Source: JANSYL01 sp963921255
GTDB lineage: Bacteria; Pseudomonadota; Alphaproteobacteria; Rhodobacterales; Rhodobacteraceae
Reading direction: 5' to 3'
Length of the DNA stretch: 64,000 bases
NCBI GenBank assembly: GCA_963921255.3
Contig: CAWUEW020000002.1
Location: 496,001 to 560,000, forward strand
How positions within the stretch are numbered: the first letter of the stretch is position 1; each line of letters opens with the position of its first letter. Made by a program: the position numbers and the translations under genes. Positions 42,646 to 51,517 of the stretch are shown here, in pieces. Under the pieces are notes generated by a model. It had not been told where the DNA came from, made no database searches, and worked only from the letters and a program-made list of their open reading frames with translations.

Positions 42646-42669
42646 GCTTGTCTGGCCGCCCAGACAGGC
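42646..42669 (+). terminator. Hairpin after the first MerR gene
   Basis: A 10-bp stem with one G-U pair (core TGTCTGG 42649-42655 and CCAGACA 42660-42666) starts 3 nt after the stop codon. There is no U-tract, so partial termination or mRNA protection is as likely as full termination. Confidence 0.45.
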
Positions 42670-42728
42670 ACGAAAACCGTCCCACATCGGTCCATTCACG
42701 GAACGTCTCAAAGTGACGCAACGTTCTC

Positions 42729-42738
42729 TTTACGTAAA
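42729..42738. promoter_or_regulatory. Candidate MerR/LiuR operator TTTACGTAAA
   Basis: TTTACGTAAA is a perfect 10-bp palindrome, and ACGT motifs flank it on both sides (ACGTT at 42721, AACGTC at 42737-42742), 82 bp before the second MerR gene. The A/T-flanked ACGT core fits operators of LiuR-type MerR regulators as I recall them. It is likely bound by one or both MerR proteins. Confidence 0.5.
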
Positions 42739-42819
42739 CGTCATCTTTACTTGTAGAATGCCAAATGTTGCGCCCATGTATGGGGGCAGACGCCGATTTG
42801 CATGAGTTGGAAGCCGAGA

Positions 42820-43221
42820 ATGACCTCTGAAACACTGACGATCCGCGAGATGTGCGACCGCTACGAGGTGACCCCGCGGACCCTGCGGTTCTACGAATCG
42901 AAAGAACTTTTGTTCCCGATCCGCGAAGGCCAAAAGCGCCTGTTCACGCGGCGGGATCGGGCGCGACTGAAGCTGATCCTCCGCGGCAAACGCTTTGGGT
43001 TCAGCCTCGAAGAGATCCGGCAGTTGCTCGATCTTTACTACTTGGATGAACAGCAGACGACGCAGTTGAACCGCACCCTCGACGTGGCCCGCGACCGGCT
43101 GGATGACATGGAACGCCAGCGGGCCGAGTTGGACCTCGCTATCGCAGATTTGAAAAGCCAGATGCAGCTTGTCGATGACATGCTTGCATCGCGCAGCCCC
43201 GCGCGCGACGCGGCTGAATAA
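42820..43221 (+). CDS. MerR-family regulator, LiuR-like (second of two)
   Basis: The 133-residue protein begins MTSETLTIREMCDRYEVTPRTLRFY. The recognition region RLFTRRDRARLKLILRGKRFGFSLEEIRQLL is nearly parallel to the first MerR, and an Arg/Glu-rich coiled coil follows. An in-frame ATG at 42802 would add six residues; 42820 is chosen by comparison with the first MerR. It lies 24 bp upstream of the acyl-CoA dehydrogenase gene, so it probably controls it and itself. The two paralogues may form homo- or heterodimers. Confidence 0.88.
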   Translation: MTSETLTIREMCDRYEVTPRTLRFYESKELLFPIREGQKRLFTRRDRARLKLILRGKRFGFSLEEIRQLLDLYYLDEQQTTQLNRTLDVARDRLDDMERQRAELDLAIADLKSQMQLVDDMLASRSPARDAAE

Positions 43222-43245
43222 GACCCTTCGGGAGGATTTTGACAG

Positions 43246-45021
43246 ATGCCCAGCTACACCGCCCCCACCAAAGACACCCAATTCATCCTGCACAACGTGT
43301 TGGACGTCACCGGAACCGACATTGAAGGTTATGCGGATCTGGAAGCGGACTTCACCAGCGCGATCCTGGAAGAAGCCGGCAAGATCAGCTCGGAAGTTCT
43401 GGCACCGCTCAACGTGGTCGGAGACACCGAAGGCTGCCGCATGGAAAACGGTGTGGTTTACACGCCGACCGGCTTCAAGGACGCCTTCGACCAGATGAAG
43501 GAAAATGGCTGGCCGGGCATCGACATGCCGGAAGAGTTCGGCGGTCAGGGCATGCCGTATGTCATGAACACCGCCGTCGGTGAGATGTTCAGCGCCGTCA
43601 ACCAGGCCTTCACGATGTATCAGGGGCTGACCCACGGGGCCGCTGCCGCCATCCTGGCCCATGGCTCGGACGAGCAGAAGGCGACCTACTTGCCGAACAT
43701 GGTGTCGTGCGAGTGGACGGGCACCATGAACCTGACCGAACCGCATTGCGGAACGGATCTGGGGCTCATGCGCACCAAGGCAGACCCGCAGACGGACGGA
43801 AGCTACCTGATCACTGGTCAGAAGATCTTCATCTCGGCTGGCGAACACGACATGGCCGACAACATCGTGCACCTCGTATTGGCCAAGATCAAAGGGGCGC
43901 CCGAAGGCATCAAGGGCGTGTCGCTGTTTATCGTTCCCAAATTCCTTGTGAACGACGACGGCTCGCTTGGCCCACGCAACGGTGTAAGCTGCGGCAAAAT
44001 CGAAGAAAAAATGGGGATTCACGGCAACTCCACATGCGTGATGAACTATGATGGCGCCACGGGGTACCTGCTCGGGGAAGAGCACAAAGGCATGCGCGCC
44101 ATGTTCACCATGATGAACGAGGCCCGCCTGGGCGTGGGCATGCAGGGCGTCGCGCAGGCCGCAGTCGCGTTCGAGAATGCCTTGGAATACGCCAAAGACC
44201 GTTTGCAAGGGCGCGACGTGACGGGCGTGAAAAACCCGGACGGACCGGCCGACCCGCTGATCGTTCACCCGGATATCCGCCGCAACCTGATGGAACAGAA
44301 AAGCTTTGTCGAAGGCGGTCGGGCGTTCCTGCTGTGGGGCTCGACCCTCATTGATCGGGCGCACCGCAACGCGGATGCCGATGCCGACGGTCTGATTTCG
44401 CTGCTGACGCCGGTGATCAAGGGGTTCCTGACCGACAAAGGCTACGACATGACGGTCCAGGCCCAACAGGTCTATGGTGGTCACGGATACATCGAAGAAT
44501 GGGGCATGTCGCAGTTCACCCGCGATGCCCGGATCGCGATGATCTACGAAGGTGCGAACGGCGTGCAAGCGCTGGATCTGGTGGGCCGCAAGCTGGCGCA
44601 AGACGGTGGCAAGCACGTGATGGCGTTCTTCGACCTCGTCAAAACCTTCTGCAAAGACAACGCAGAGGTCGACGGCATGGCCGAGTTCATTGAGCCTTTG
44701 AAGCGCGCATCGAAGGATCTGCAGGCGGCCGGCATGTACTTCATGTCGGAAGGAATGAAGAACCCCAACAACGCGCTGTCAGGATCGACCGATTTCATGC
44801 ATCTGTTCGGCCATGTTTGCCTTGGCCTGATGTGGGCCAAGATGGCGCGCGCATCGCTGGACGCGTTGGCCGGCGGGACCGAGGACCCAGTGTTCTTCGA
44901 AACCAAGCTGGCCACGGCCCGGTTCTATGCCGCACGCCAATTGCCCATGACCGGCACGTTGCTGGCCCGTATCCAATCGGGCGCAGATCCGGTCATGGCG
45001 TTGGACGCCGCAAATTTCTGA
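43246..45021 (+). CDS. Acyl-CoA dehydrogenase (FadE-type, with extra C-terminal domain)
   Basis: The 591-residue flavoenzyme is larger than classical 380-residue acyl-CoA dehydrogenases. It has the N-terminal helical domain, the middle motif MNLTEPHCGTDLGLMRTKA (FAD/substrate binding), the C-terminal base region VYGGHGYIEEWGMSQFTRDARI (catalytic Glu) and an additional C-terminal domain (about 470-591). It catalyses the first, oxidising step of beta-oxidation. The SD GGGAGG precedes it. It heads the enzyme part of the operon. Confidence 0.93.
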   Translation: MPSYTAPTKDTQFILHNVLDVTGTDIEGYADLEADFTSAILEEAGKISSEVLAPLNVVGDTEGCRMENGVVYTPTGFKDAFDQMKENGWPGIDMPEEFGGQGMPYVMNTAVGEMFSAVNQAFTMYQGLTHGAAAAILAHGSDEQKATYLPNMVSCEWTGTMNLTEPHCGTDLGLMRTKADPQTDGSYLITGQKIFISAGEHDMADNIVHLVLAKIKGAPEGIKGVSLFIVPKFLVNDDGSLGPRNGVSCGKIEEKMGIHGNSTCVMNYDGATGYLLGEEHKGMRAMFTMMNEARLGVGMQGVAQAAVAFENALEYAKDRLQGRDVTGVKNPDGPADPLIVHPDIRRNLMEQKSFVEGGRAFLLWGSTLIDRAHRNADADADGLISLLTPVIKGFLTDKGYDMTVQAQQVYGGHGYIEEWGMSQFTRDARIAMIYEGANGVQALDLVGRKLAQDGGKHVMAFFDLVKTFCKDNAEVDGMAEFIEPLKRASKDLQAAGMYFMSEGMKNPNNALSGSTDFMHLFGHVCLGLMWAKMARASLDALAGGTEDPVFFETKLATARFYAARQLPMTGTLLARIQSGADPVMALDAANF

Positions 45022-45084
45022 GGCTGGCATGACGGACCTGCGGGATCATATCGCCAAGACCGACGGAAGGGGCTGAGACACCCG

Positions 45085-45297
45085 ATGCCAAAACGCCTGC
45101 GTCTGACCCGCCGCCCAAACATCGCCATGAGCGAAGATGGCTACCGCCGACTTCGCAAACTGGCGGCGGAGGCGGGCCTGGACGATGGAGAATTCCTGTC
45201 CTTTCTCTTTGAGAACTGGGGCAGCGTCATCAACGAAGAAAAACTGATCGCCAGGTTGCGTTTGTTTAACTCTGAATTGGAAGATCGGAAGAAATGA
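45085..45297 (+). CDS. Small basic protein, possible ribbon-helix-helix type (function unknown)
   Basis: A 70-residue protein, not recognised. The first 20 residues are Arg-rich (RLRLTRRPNIAMSEDGYRRL), then two amphipathic helices (LRKLAAEAGL, GEFLSFLFENWG) and a charged tail. A short strand plus two helices would suit a ribbon-helix-helix DNA-binding protein, but this is only a shape argument. The SD GGAAGGGG lies 14 nt upstream. It is 63 bp after the acyl-CoA dehydrogenase gene on the same strand. Confidence 0.55.
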   Translation: MPKRLRLTRRPNIAMSEDGYRRLRKLAAEAGLDDGEFLSFLFENWGSVINEEKLIARLRLFNSELEDRKK

Positions 45298-45579
45298 CGC
45301 CAAGCTGTGTTGTAAAATGGAAAGGGTGCGTATTGTTTGAAAGATGAATTTAAGGGGGCGACGCCTGGCCGGACCAAGTGATCTTGGGGCCCATCAAGAT
45401 CGACAAGGCCCACACCGGACGCTTCAGCTTTCACGGCCATCGGCTCGCCAGCCTGTTCCGCACATGCACTATGCGGCGGCAAGCTTAACAAATGGTTAGC
45501 GCAGCACCATCTTTCCAACACAACGCCACAAAGGACAGACGTGTCCTACAGACGCTCGAAATCGGACCTGGGAGGGGCC

Positions 45580-46227
45580 ATGACCAATACGCTCTATTGC
45601 TTCGGGGAAAGCGGCAACGCCTACAAAGCGGCCTTGGCGCTGGAACTGGCGGATGTCCCATGGGAGGCCCGTTTCGTCGACTTCTTCAAGGGCGAAGCCC
45701 GCAGCCTCGCGTTTCGGGCCATCAATCCGATGGGCGAAGTCCCGGTCCTTGACGCAAACGGCGTGATCATGACCCAGTCAGGTGTCATCCAGGATTGGGT
45801 CATGGACACCACAGGCAAGCTCGGCGGCGCGAATGCCGAGGAAAAGCGGGCGGTCCTGCGCTGGACGATTTTTGACAACCAGAAAGTCTCGGGCATGGCC
45901 GGACCGCTGCGGTTCATGATGAATTTCCTGCCCGAAGACAAACGTAATGCGGATGTGATCGGTTTCCTCAAGGGACGTATGATCGCTGCGTTGGACGTCT
46001 TGGAAAGCGAACTCGCCACCCGCGACTGGTTGGCCTGCGATCACCTGACCTGCGCAGACATATCCTGCGCTGGATACCTCTATTACCCGGAGCCGTTCGG
46101 TTTTGAGCGCTCCGCATATCCCAATATCTCTGCCTGGCTCGACCGCATTGCCGCCACGCCGGGCTGGAAACACCCCTATGACCTACTGCCTGCCCCGACG
46201 GTGGGCACCGACACGAGAGAGGCCTGA
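45580..46227 (+). CDS. Glutathione S-transferase family protein
   Basis: The 215-residue protein has an N-terminal thioredoxin-like domain (TLYCFGESGNAYKAALALEL, with Ser as likely GSH-activating residue), the cis-Pro region GEVPVLDANGVIMTQSGVIQDWV and a C-terminal helical domain with DHLTCADISCAGYLYY. ATG 45580 has GGAGGGG 4 nt before it; the frame could extend to GTG 45541. It lies 5 bp upstream of the thiolase gene, inside the beta-oxidation cluster. The 282-bp gap before it (45298-45579) shows no clear gene. Confidence 0.88.
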   Translation: MTNTLYCFGESGNAYKAALALELADVPWEARFVDFFKGEARSLAFRAINPMGEVPVLDANGVIMTQSGVIQDWVMDTTGKLGGANAEEKRAVLRWTIFDNQKVSGMAGPLRFMMNFLPEDKRNADVIGFLKGRMIAALDVLESELATRDWLACDHLTCADISCAGYLYYPEPFGFERSAYPNISAWLDRIAATPGWKHPYDLLPAPTVGTDTREA

Positions 46228-46232
46228 GCACA

Positions 46233-47444
46233 ATGACCGACGCCTATATCTATGACGCGATCCGCACCCCCCGCGGCAAAGGCCGCAAAGACGGCGCGCT
46301 GCACGAAGTGACCTCCGCCCGGTTGTCGGCCTTCACGCTGAACAGCTTGAAAGAACGAAACAACCTGGACGGCCATGCCGTCGAAGACGTGATTTGGGGC
46401 AACGTCACCCAGGTCGGCGAACAGGGCGGCTGCCTCGCCCGGACCGCCGTTCTGGCGTCGGACCTCGACGAACGCATCCCTGGTCTGTCGATCAACCGGT
46501 TCTGTGCAAGCGGACTGGAAGCCGTGAACCTGGCGACGAACCAGGTGAAGGGCGGCGCTGGCGACGCGTATATCGCGGGCGGCGTCGAAATGATGGGCCG
46601 CGTGGCCATGGGATCAGACGGGGCCGCGATCGCAGTTGACCCATCCATCGCGATGGAAACGTATTTCGTCCCGCAGGGGATCAGCGCCGACATCATCGCA
46701 ACCGAATATGGGTTCACCCGCGACGACGCGGACGAGTTGGCGATGCACAGCCAAGCCCGTGCCGCAAAGGCGTGGGAGGAAAATCGCTTCGAAAAATCCA
46801 TTGTACCGGTCACGGATCGCAACGGCCTGACCATTCTGGACAATGACGAATACATGCGTCCCGGCACGGACATGCAGGCGCTTGGCAGCCTGAAACCCGC
46901 CTTCAAGGACATGGGCGAGGTGATGCCCGGCTTCGACCAGGTTGCTCTGTTGAAGTATCCGCACCTCGAGCGGATCGAACACATCCACCATGCCGGCAAT
47001 TCCAGCGGGATTGTCGATGGCTCGGCGGCTTTGCTGATCGGCAACAAGGAATTCGGAGAGAAGTACGGCCTCAAGCCGCGGGCGGTGATCCGGGCGACCG
47101 CGAAGATCGGCACCGATCCCACGATCATGCTGACCGGTCCGGTTCCGGCGACCGAGAAAATCCTCGCCGACAGCGGGATGAGCATTTCGGACATCGACCT
47201 GTTCGAGGTGAACGAGGCATTTTCCAGTGTGGTTCTGCGGTTCATGCAAGCCTTCGATGTCGACCATGACAAGGTGAACGTGAACGGTGGGTCGATCGCG
47301 ATGGGTCACCCGCTTGGTGCGACCGGTGCGATGATCCTTGGCACGCTGCTCGATGAGTTGGAGCGCACCGGCAAAGGCACGGGCCTGGCCACGCTGTGTG
47401 TCGCTTCGGGCATGGGCGCCGCAACGATCATCGAACGCGTCTGA
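46233..47444 (+). CDS. Acetyl-CoA acyltransferase (3-ketoacyl-CoA thiolase)
   Basis: The 403-residue thiolase has the nucleophile Cys91 (SINRFCASGLEAV), the central NVNGGSIAMGHPLGATGA (His) and the second catalytic Cys in LCVASGMGAA. It cleaves 3-ketoacyl-CoA with CoA to acetyl-CoA and a shortened acyl-CoA. It follows the GST gene by 5 bp and is separated from the FadJ-type gene by the double-NTF2 gene. Confidence 0.93.
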   Translation: MTDAYIYDAIRTPRGKGRKDGALHEVTSARLSAFTLNSLKERNNLDGHAVEDVIWGNVTQVGEQGGCLARTAVLASDLDERIPGLSINRFCASGLEAVNLATNQVKGGAGDAYIAGGVEMMGRVAMGSDGAAIAVDPSIAMETYFVPQGISADIIATEYGFTRDDADELAMHSQARAAKAWEENRFEKSIVPVTDRNGLTILDNDEYMRPGTDMQALGSLKPAFKDMGEVMPGFDQVALLKYPHLERIEHIHHAGNSSGIVDGSAALLIGNKEFGEKYGLKPRAVIRATAKIGTDPTIMLTGPVPATEKILADSGMSISDIDLFEVNEAFSSVVLRFMQAFDVDHDKVNVNGGSIAMGHPLGATGAMILGTLLDELERTGKGTGLATLCVASGMGAATIIERV

Positions 47445-47560
47445 CGCGCTGCAGCCTCGAGGATACCGCCATGGCCGCCACCCCACGCCCCTTCGCACTG
47501 GCCCGCCTCGCCGCGGTCCGCGCGCGCGGCGCTTTGGCGGTTGCGGCGTAAGGGGGCGTC

Positions 47561-48541
47561 ATGTCGGACCACATGCACACCCGCAGCACGGAAAACACTC
47601 CGGCCGCCGCCGAGGTGTACCAGGATTGGCTGGATACGACGTCACGCCTGCTGATGGCTGGCGATGTGGCGGGCTTTGCGGCACATACCGCGCGGCCCTA
47701 TGCGATGCGGACGCGCGAAGGGGAAACGATCTTTGAAACCGACGCCGACATTTTGGCCGATATTCAACCGTTTATCGCCAGTCTGCACGCGTTGGATGTG
47801 ACGCACTATATCCGGCTGGTGAGGAAGGCCCGGTTTCTGAACCCGGAGATGATCGAGGGGTTTCACACGACCTATACCCTGCGCAATGCCGTGACGGTCG
47901 TGCCCTCATACCTCAATCGCATGGTCATGCGCCGGTTCGACGACGGGGTCTGGCGCGTGATCGAAGCCGAGCATGACCTCGCGCACCAGAACTTTCCGGT
48001 GGCCGACACGCAAACGAAACTCGGCGCGTTCGACACGAAATGGGCAGAAATGTTGTCGGATATCCGCTGTGAATACGTCGATGCCCGCCCCCTGTACCAA
48101 GCCTACCTGTCCAGCATGGACAGCGCCAACAACGCCTCCGACTACGATGGCTGGCTTGCCCATTTCACGTTTCCGCACACACTGCATTTCGAGCAGAGCG
48201 ACCTCGAGATTGCGGATCGGGACGACCTGCGCACGGTCTTCGCCGCACTCGCCCGGATGGCGGCGAATGCCGGCGCGGACCGGATCGCACGACGGGCCGA
48301 CCGGGCCGAGTTTGTCGCCTCTGACCGGGTTATCGGATACCACGACCTCGTCGCGCTGCGCGGCGATCGTGTGGTCGCGGGCCCAATCAAGAGCCGCATG
48401 ATTGTCACCCTCCAGGACGGTGCATGGCGCGCGACAAGCGTCAGCAATGCCGCCCCCCACGAATTGTTCAGCGCCGGGCCAGCCGATCCCCAGGATTACC
48501 TGCCCACGCTGCGAGAAATCCAAAAAAGGATGAGCCAATGA
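47561..48541 (+). CDS. Protein with two tandem SnoaL/NTF2-like domains (function unknown)
   Basis: This 326-residue protein is not recognised as a named family. Residues about 15-160 and 180-320 each look like an NTF2/SnoaL-type alpha+beta cone: a helical start (YQDWLDTTSRLLMAGDVAGF; later YQAYLSSMDSANNASDYDGW), then strands ending RRFDDGVWRVIEAEHDL and VTLQDGAWRATSVSNA. No catalytic Asp/His set is evident. It lies between thiolase and FadJ-type genes and overlaps the latter by 4 nt (ATGA), so it is translationally coupled to beta-oxidation. A substrate-binding or accessory role is a guess. Confidence 0.75.
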   Translation: MSDHMHTRSTENTPAAAEVYQDWLDTTSRLLMAGDVAGFAAHTARPYAMRTREGETIFETDADILADIQPFIASLHALDVTHYIRLVRKARFLNPEMIEGFHTTYTLRNAVTVVPSYLNRMVMRRFDDGVWRVIEAEHDLAHQNFPVADTQTKLGAFDTKWAEMLSDIRCEYVDARPLYQAYLSSMDSANNASDYDGWLAHFTFPHTLHFEQSDLEIADRDDLRTVFAALARMAANAGADRIARRADRAEFVASDRVIGYHDLVALRGDRVVAGPIKSRMIVTLQDGAWRATSVSNAAPHELFSAGPADPQDYLPTLREIQKRMSQ

Positions 48542-50742
48542 CCGATTTCACCATGCAAGTCGACGCCGACGGCGTTGCCGTCATCACTTGGGATGTCCAA
48601 GGCAAGTCGATGAACGTTCTAAGCCGTGAAGCTTTTGGCTTGATTGACGAAATGATTGATCAAGCCCTCGCCGACGATGCGGTCAAAGGGATTGTCATCA
48701 CGTCGGGCAAAGACACGTTCGCAGGCGGGATGGACCTCAATACGCTGGCCACGATCCGTGCGGAAGCGGGCGCAGAGCCCGCGCAGGGGTTGTTTGATTT
48801 CACGATGAATGGCCATCGCATTCTGCGCAAACTGGAACGCGCCGGCATGGATGCCAAGACCAACAAGGGCGGCAAGCCGGTGGCCTGTGCGATTACGGGC
48901 ACATGCATGGGCATCGGGACCGAGATCGCCCTGGCCTGCCACCGCCGGTTCATGGCGGATAACCCGAAGGCCAAGATCGGCCTGCCCGAAATCCTGGTTG
49001 GAATCTTCCCCGGCGGCGGCGGCACGATGCGCTATTCGCGGATGGTCGGCGCGATGCAGGCCGCCCCGGTCTTGCTGGAAGGCAAGACGATGGAGCCGAA
49101 GAAGGCCAAGGCCGCCCAACTGGTTGACGAGGTCGTACCGGCGGAAGAATTGCTGTCCGCTGCGAAGGCTTGGGTTCTCTCGGCCAAAGACGCGGATATC
49201 GTCAAACCCTGGGACCAGAAGGGCTGGAAAATGCCCGGTGGCGCCCCCTACCACCCCGCTGGCTTCATGACCTTCGTCGGCGCGAGCGCCATGATCAACG
49301 GCAAAACCAAGGGCGTGTACCCGGCGGCAAAAGCGCTGCTTTCGGCCGTTTACGAAGGCGCGCTGGTGCCGTTTGACACCGCGTTGAAGATCGAGGCGCG
49401 CTGGTTCACCGAAGTGTTGATGAACCCGTCCTCCAGCGCCATGATCCGTTCGCTTTTCGTGAACAAACAAGCGCTTGAAAAAGGCGCCAATCGTCCGGCG
49501 GTTGACGACCAGACCGTGAAGAAGGTTGGCATTCTTGGCGCGGGCATGATGGGGGCTGGCATCGCCTACGTGTCCGCCAATGCCGGGATCGAAGTCGTTT
49601 TGATCGACGCCAAACAAGAGGCCGCGGACAAGGGTAAAGCCTACTCCGAGGGCCTTCTGGACAAGGGCATGAAGCGCGGCAAGGTCACCGAAGACAAAAA
49701 GGCCCAGGTCCTTGGGCGCATCACGGCAACCACCGAATATGGCGCGTTGGCCGATTGTGATTTGATCGTTGAGGCCGTGTTCGAAGACCCAGGCGTCAAA
49801 GCCGAGGTGACGAAGAACGTGCTCAAGGTCGTGCCCGAAGATTGCATCTTCGCGACGAACACCTCGACCCTGCCGATCACCGAGTTGGCCAAGGCTTCGG
49901 ACAAGCCCGAGCAGTTTATCGGCATCCACTTCTTCTCACCCGTCGACAAAATGATGCTGGTCGAGATCATCAAGGGCGCCGAAACCGGTGACCGCGCGGT
50001 TGCGAAATCGCTCGATTACGTCCGCCAAATCCGCAAGACACCCATTGTCGTGAACGACGCCCGCTTCTTCTACGCGAACCGCTGCATTCTGCCTTATGTC
50101 AATGAAGGCGTCCGGATGGTGCAGGAAGGCGTGGAACCGGCGCTGATCGAAAATGCCGCGAAACTGGTGGGCATGCCGTTGGGGCCGCTGCAGCTGACCG
50201 ACGAAACGTCGATCGATCTGGGCGCAAAGATTGCGCGCGCCACCAAGGCCGCAATGGGCAACGCCTATGACGGCAGCGCGGATGAACTGGTCTTCTGGAT
50301 GGAAGGCGAAGGGCGTTTGGGTCGGAAAGCCAACGCGGGGTTCTATGCCTACGACGAGGCCGGTAAACGCCAGGGCCTTTGGGCGGGCCTGACGGATCGC
50401 TACCCCACCGCCGAGACCCAACCCGATCTGACCGAGGTGCAGCATCGCTTGCTTTTCGCACAAGTGCTGGAAGCAGTGCGCGCTTTGGAAGAGGGCGTTC
50501 TTATGGACATCCGCGAAGGCGATGTCGGTGCCATTCTGGGGTGGGGGTTTGCCCCGTGGTCCGGCGGCCCGTTTTCGTGGCTGGATATCCTCGGCACGGC
50601 CTATGCCGCCGAACGGTGCGATCAATTGACCGCAGCCTATGGCGAACGCTTTGCCTGCCCACCGCTCCTGCGCGAGATGGCAGAAAAAGGTCAAAGCTTC
50701 TACGGCCGGTTTGGAGCCAGGGTGGACAGCAAAGCAGCGTGA
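48538..50742 (+). CDS. FadJ/FadB-type enoyl-CoA hydratase / 3-hydroxyacyl-CoA dehydrogenase
   Basis: The 734-residue multienzyme has an N-terminal crotonase domain (SGKDTFAGGMDL, the GTCMGIGTEIALACH Glu helix, PEILVGIFPGGGGTMRY), an NAD-binding domain from about residue 320 (VGILGAGMMGAGIAYVSANAG) and a 3-hydroxyacyl-CoA dehydrogenase region with the catalytic His in GIHFFSPVDKM, plus a C-terminal repeat. It performs hydration and second oxidation of beta-oxidation. It overlaps the double-NTF2 gene and ends the operon before a terminator. Confidence 0.94.
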   Translation: MTDFTMQVDADGVAVITWDVQGKSMNVLSREAFGLIDEMIDQALADDAVKGIVITSGKDTFAGGMDLNTLATIRAEAGAEPAQGLFDFTMNGHRILRKLERAGMDAKTNKGGKPVACAITGTCMGIGTEIALACHRRFMADNPKAKIGLPEILVGIFPGGGGTMRYSRMVGAMQAAPVLLEGKTMEPKKAKAAQLVDEVVPAEELLSAAKAWVLSAKDADIVKPWDQKGWKMPGGAPYHPAGFMTFVGASAMINGKTKGVYPAAKALLSAVYEGALVPFDTALKIEARWFTEVLMNPSSSAMIRSLFVNKQALEKGANRPAVDDQTVKKVGILGAGMMGAGIAYVSANAGIEVVLIDAKQEAADKGKAYSEGLLDKGMKRGKVTEDKKAQVLGRITATTEYGALADCDLIVEAVFEDPGVKAEVTKNVLKVVPEDCIFATNTSTLPITELAKASDKPEQFIGIHFFSPVDKMMLVEIIKGAETGDRAVAKSLDYVRQIRKTPIVVNDARFFYANRCILPYVNEGVRMVQEGVEPALIENAAKLVGMPLGPLQLTDETSIDLGAKIARATKAAMGNAYDGSADELVFWMEGEGRLGRKANAGFYAYDEAGKRQGLWAGLTDRYPTAETQPDLTEVQHRLLFAQVLEAVRALEEGVLMDIREGDVGAILGWGFAPWSGGPFSWLDILGTAYAAERCDQLTAAYGERFACPPLLREMAEKGQSFYGRFGARVDSKAA

Positions 50743-50765
50743 TTGCCAGCATCAAGAACATCTAA

Positions 50766-50794
50766 GGAGCGCCCCCAATGGGCGCCCCTTTTTT
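50766..50794 (+). terminator. Rho-independent terminator of the beta-oxidation operon
   Basis: GGAGCGCCC (50766-50774) pairs with GGGCGCCCC (50780-50788) with one mismatch, followed by T6 (50789-50794), 24 bp after the FadJ-type stop. Confidence 0.85.
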
Positions 50795-50811
50795 GGGGGG
50801 ACCAACGCGCC

Positions 50812-51318
50812 CTACAAGCGCATCTCGAAGAAGACCATCACCGCGCGCAGGTCCTCGGGGACGTCCTGGTAGGGTCCGCGCCGTTCGAACCCGAGCCGAT
50901 CATAAAGACGGCAGGCCGCCTCAAGTTTGCGCCCCGTATCCATGAGAATTGAGGCATAGCCATCGGACCGCGCTTGCGCGATCAAGGCCTCCATCAGCGC
51001 CTGACCGATCCCCTGCCCTTGCGCCGAAGGGTCGACGTATACGCGCTTGATCTCGGCCACGCCGGGCGCGAATTCGTAAACCATGCCGCACCCAACCGGG
51101 ACGTCGTCCAAAAGGACAAGCTTGACGCTGCCTTTCGGGCGCGCGTGAAGCTCCGGCAGATCCAACATCAATTGACGGTACGTGGGCACGGGATAGTAGT
51201 GCAGCACCGCTTCGGAATCGATGCCTCCAAGCCCCAGGAGCACATCGCGATAGGCCCAACAGAGCGTCCGGACGGCGTCAAAGTCGTCGTCGGTCGTGGC
51301 TTCAATCAGGGTGCACAT
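50812..51318 (-). CDS. GNAT-family N-acetyltransferase
   Basis: The 168-residue protein has the acetyl-CoA motif A: EIKRVYVDPSAQGQGIGQALMEAL (R/QxxGxG/A), followed by YDRLGFERRGPY (motif B). The ATG at 51318 gives a standard N-terminus; a longer frame to 51360 is unsupported. The acyl acceptor is unknown. It is a single minus-strand gene convergent with the beta-oxidation operon and divergent from the acyl-CoA synthetase. Confidence 0.87.
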   Translation of the reverse strand: MCTLIEATTDDDFDAVRTLCWAYRDVLLGLGGIDSEAVLHYYPVPTYRQLMLDLPELHARPKGSVKLVLLDDVPVGCGMVYEFAPGVAEIKRVYVDPSAQGQGIGQALMEALIAQARSDGYASILMDTGRKLEAACRLYDRLGFERRGPYQDVPEDLRAVMVFFEMRL

Positions 51319-51517
51319 GCATCTGGCTCGCGTCGTTGGTGCCTGCCCAGAACAGCGCAATTCGACCCATCCTGAAACCCCCTTCTTCGCGTGGGATCAT
51401 TTCCATTCAGTTGCCCCTTTGACCATCGCGCGTCGGGCGTTTGTCGCCACTTCCCTTTTCCCCTGCGCTCTGCCATCTAATTCTGCAGCTTGTCGCAGCG
51501 CTTTGGGAGGAACGACG

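Noticed and set aside
47471..47551. A 26-codon frame (MAATPRPFALARLAAVRARG...) between thiolase and the double-NTF2 gene
   Set aside because: No clear SD, Ala/Arg-only composition expected by chance in GC-rich DNA; no homologue comes to mind.
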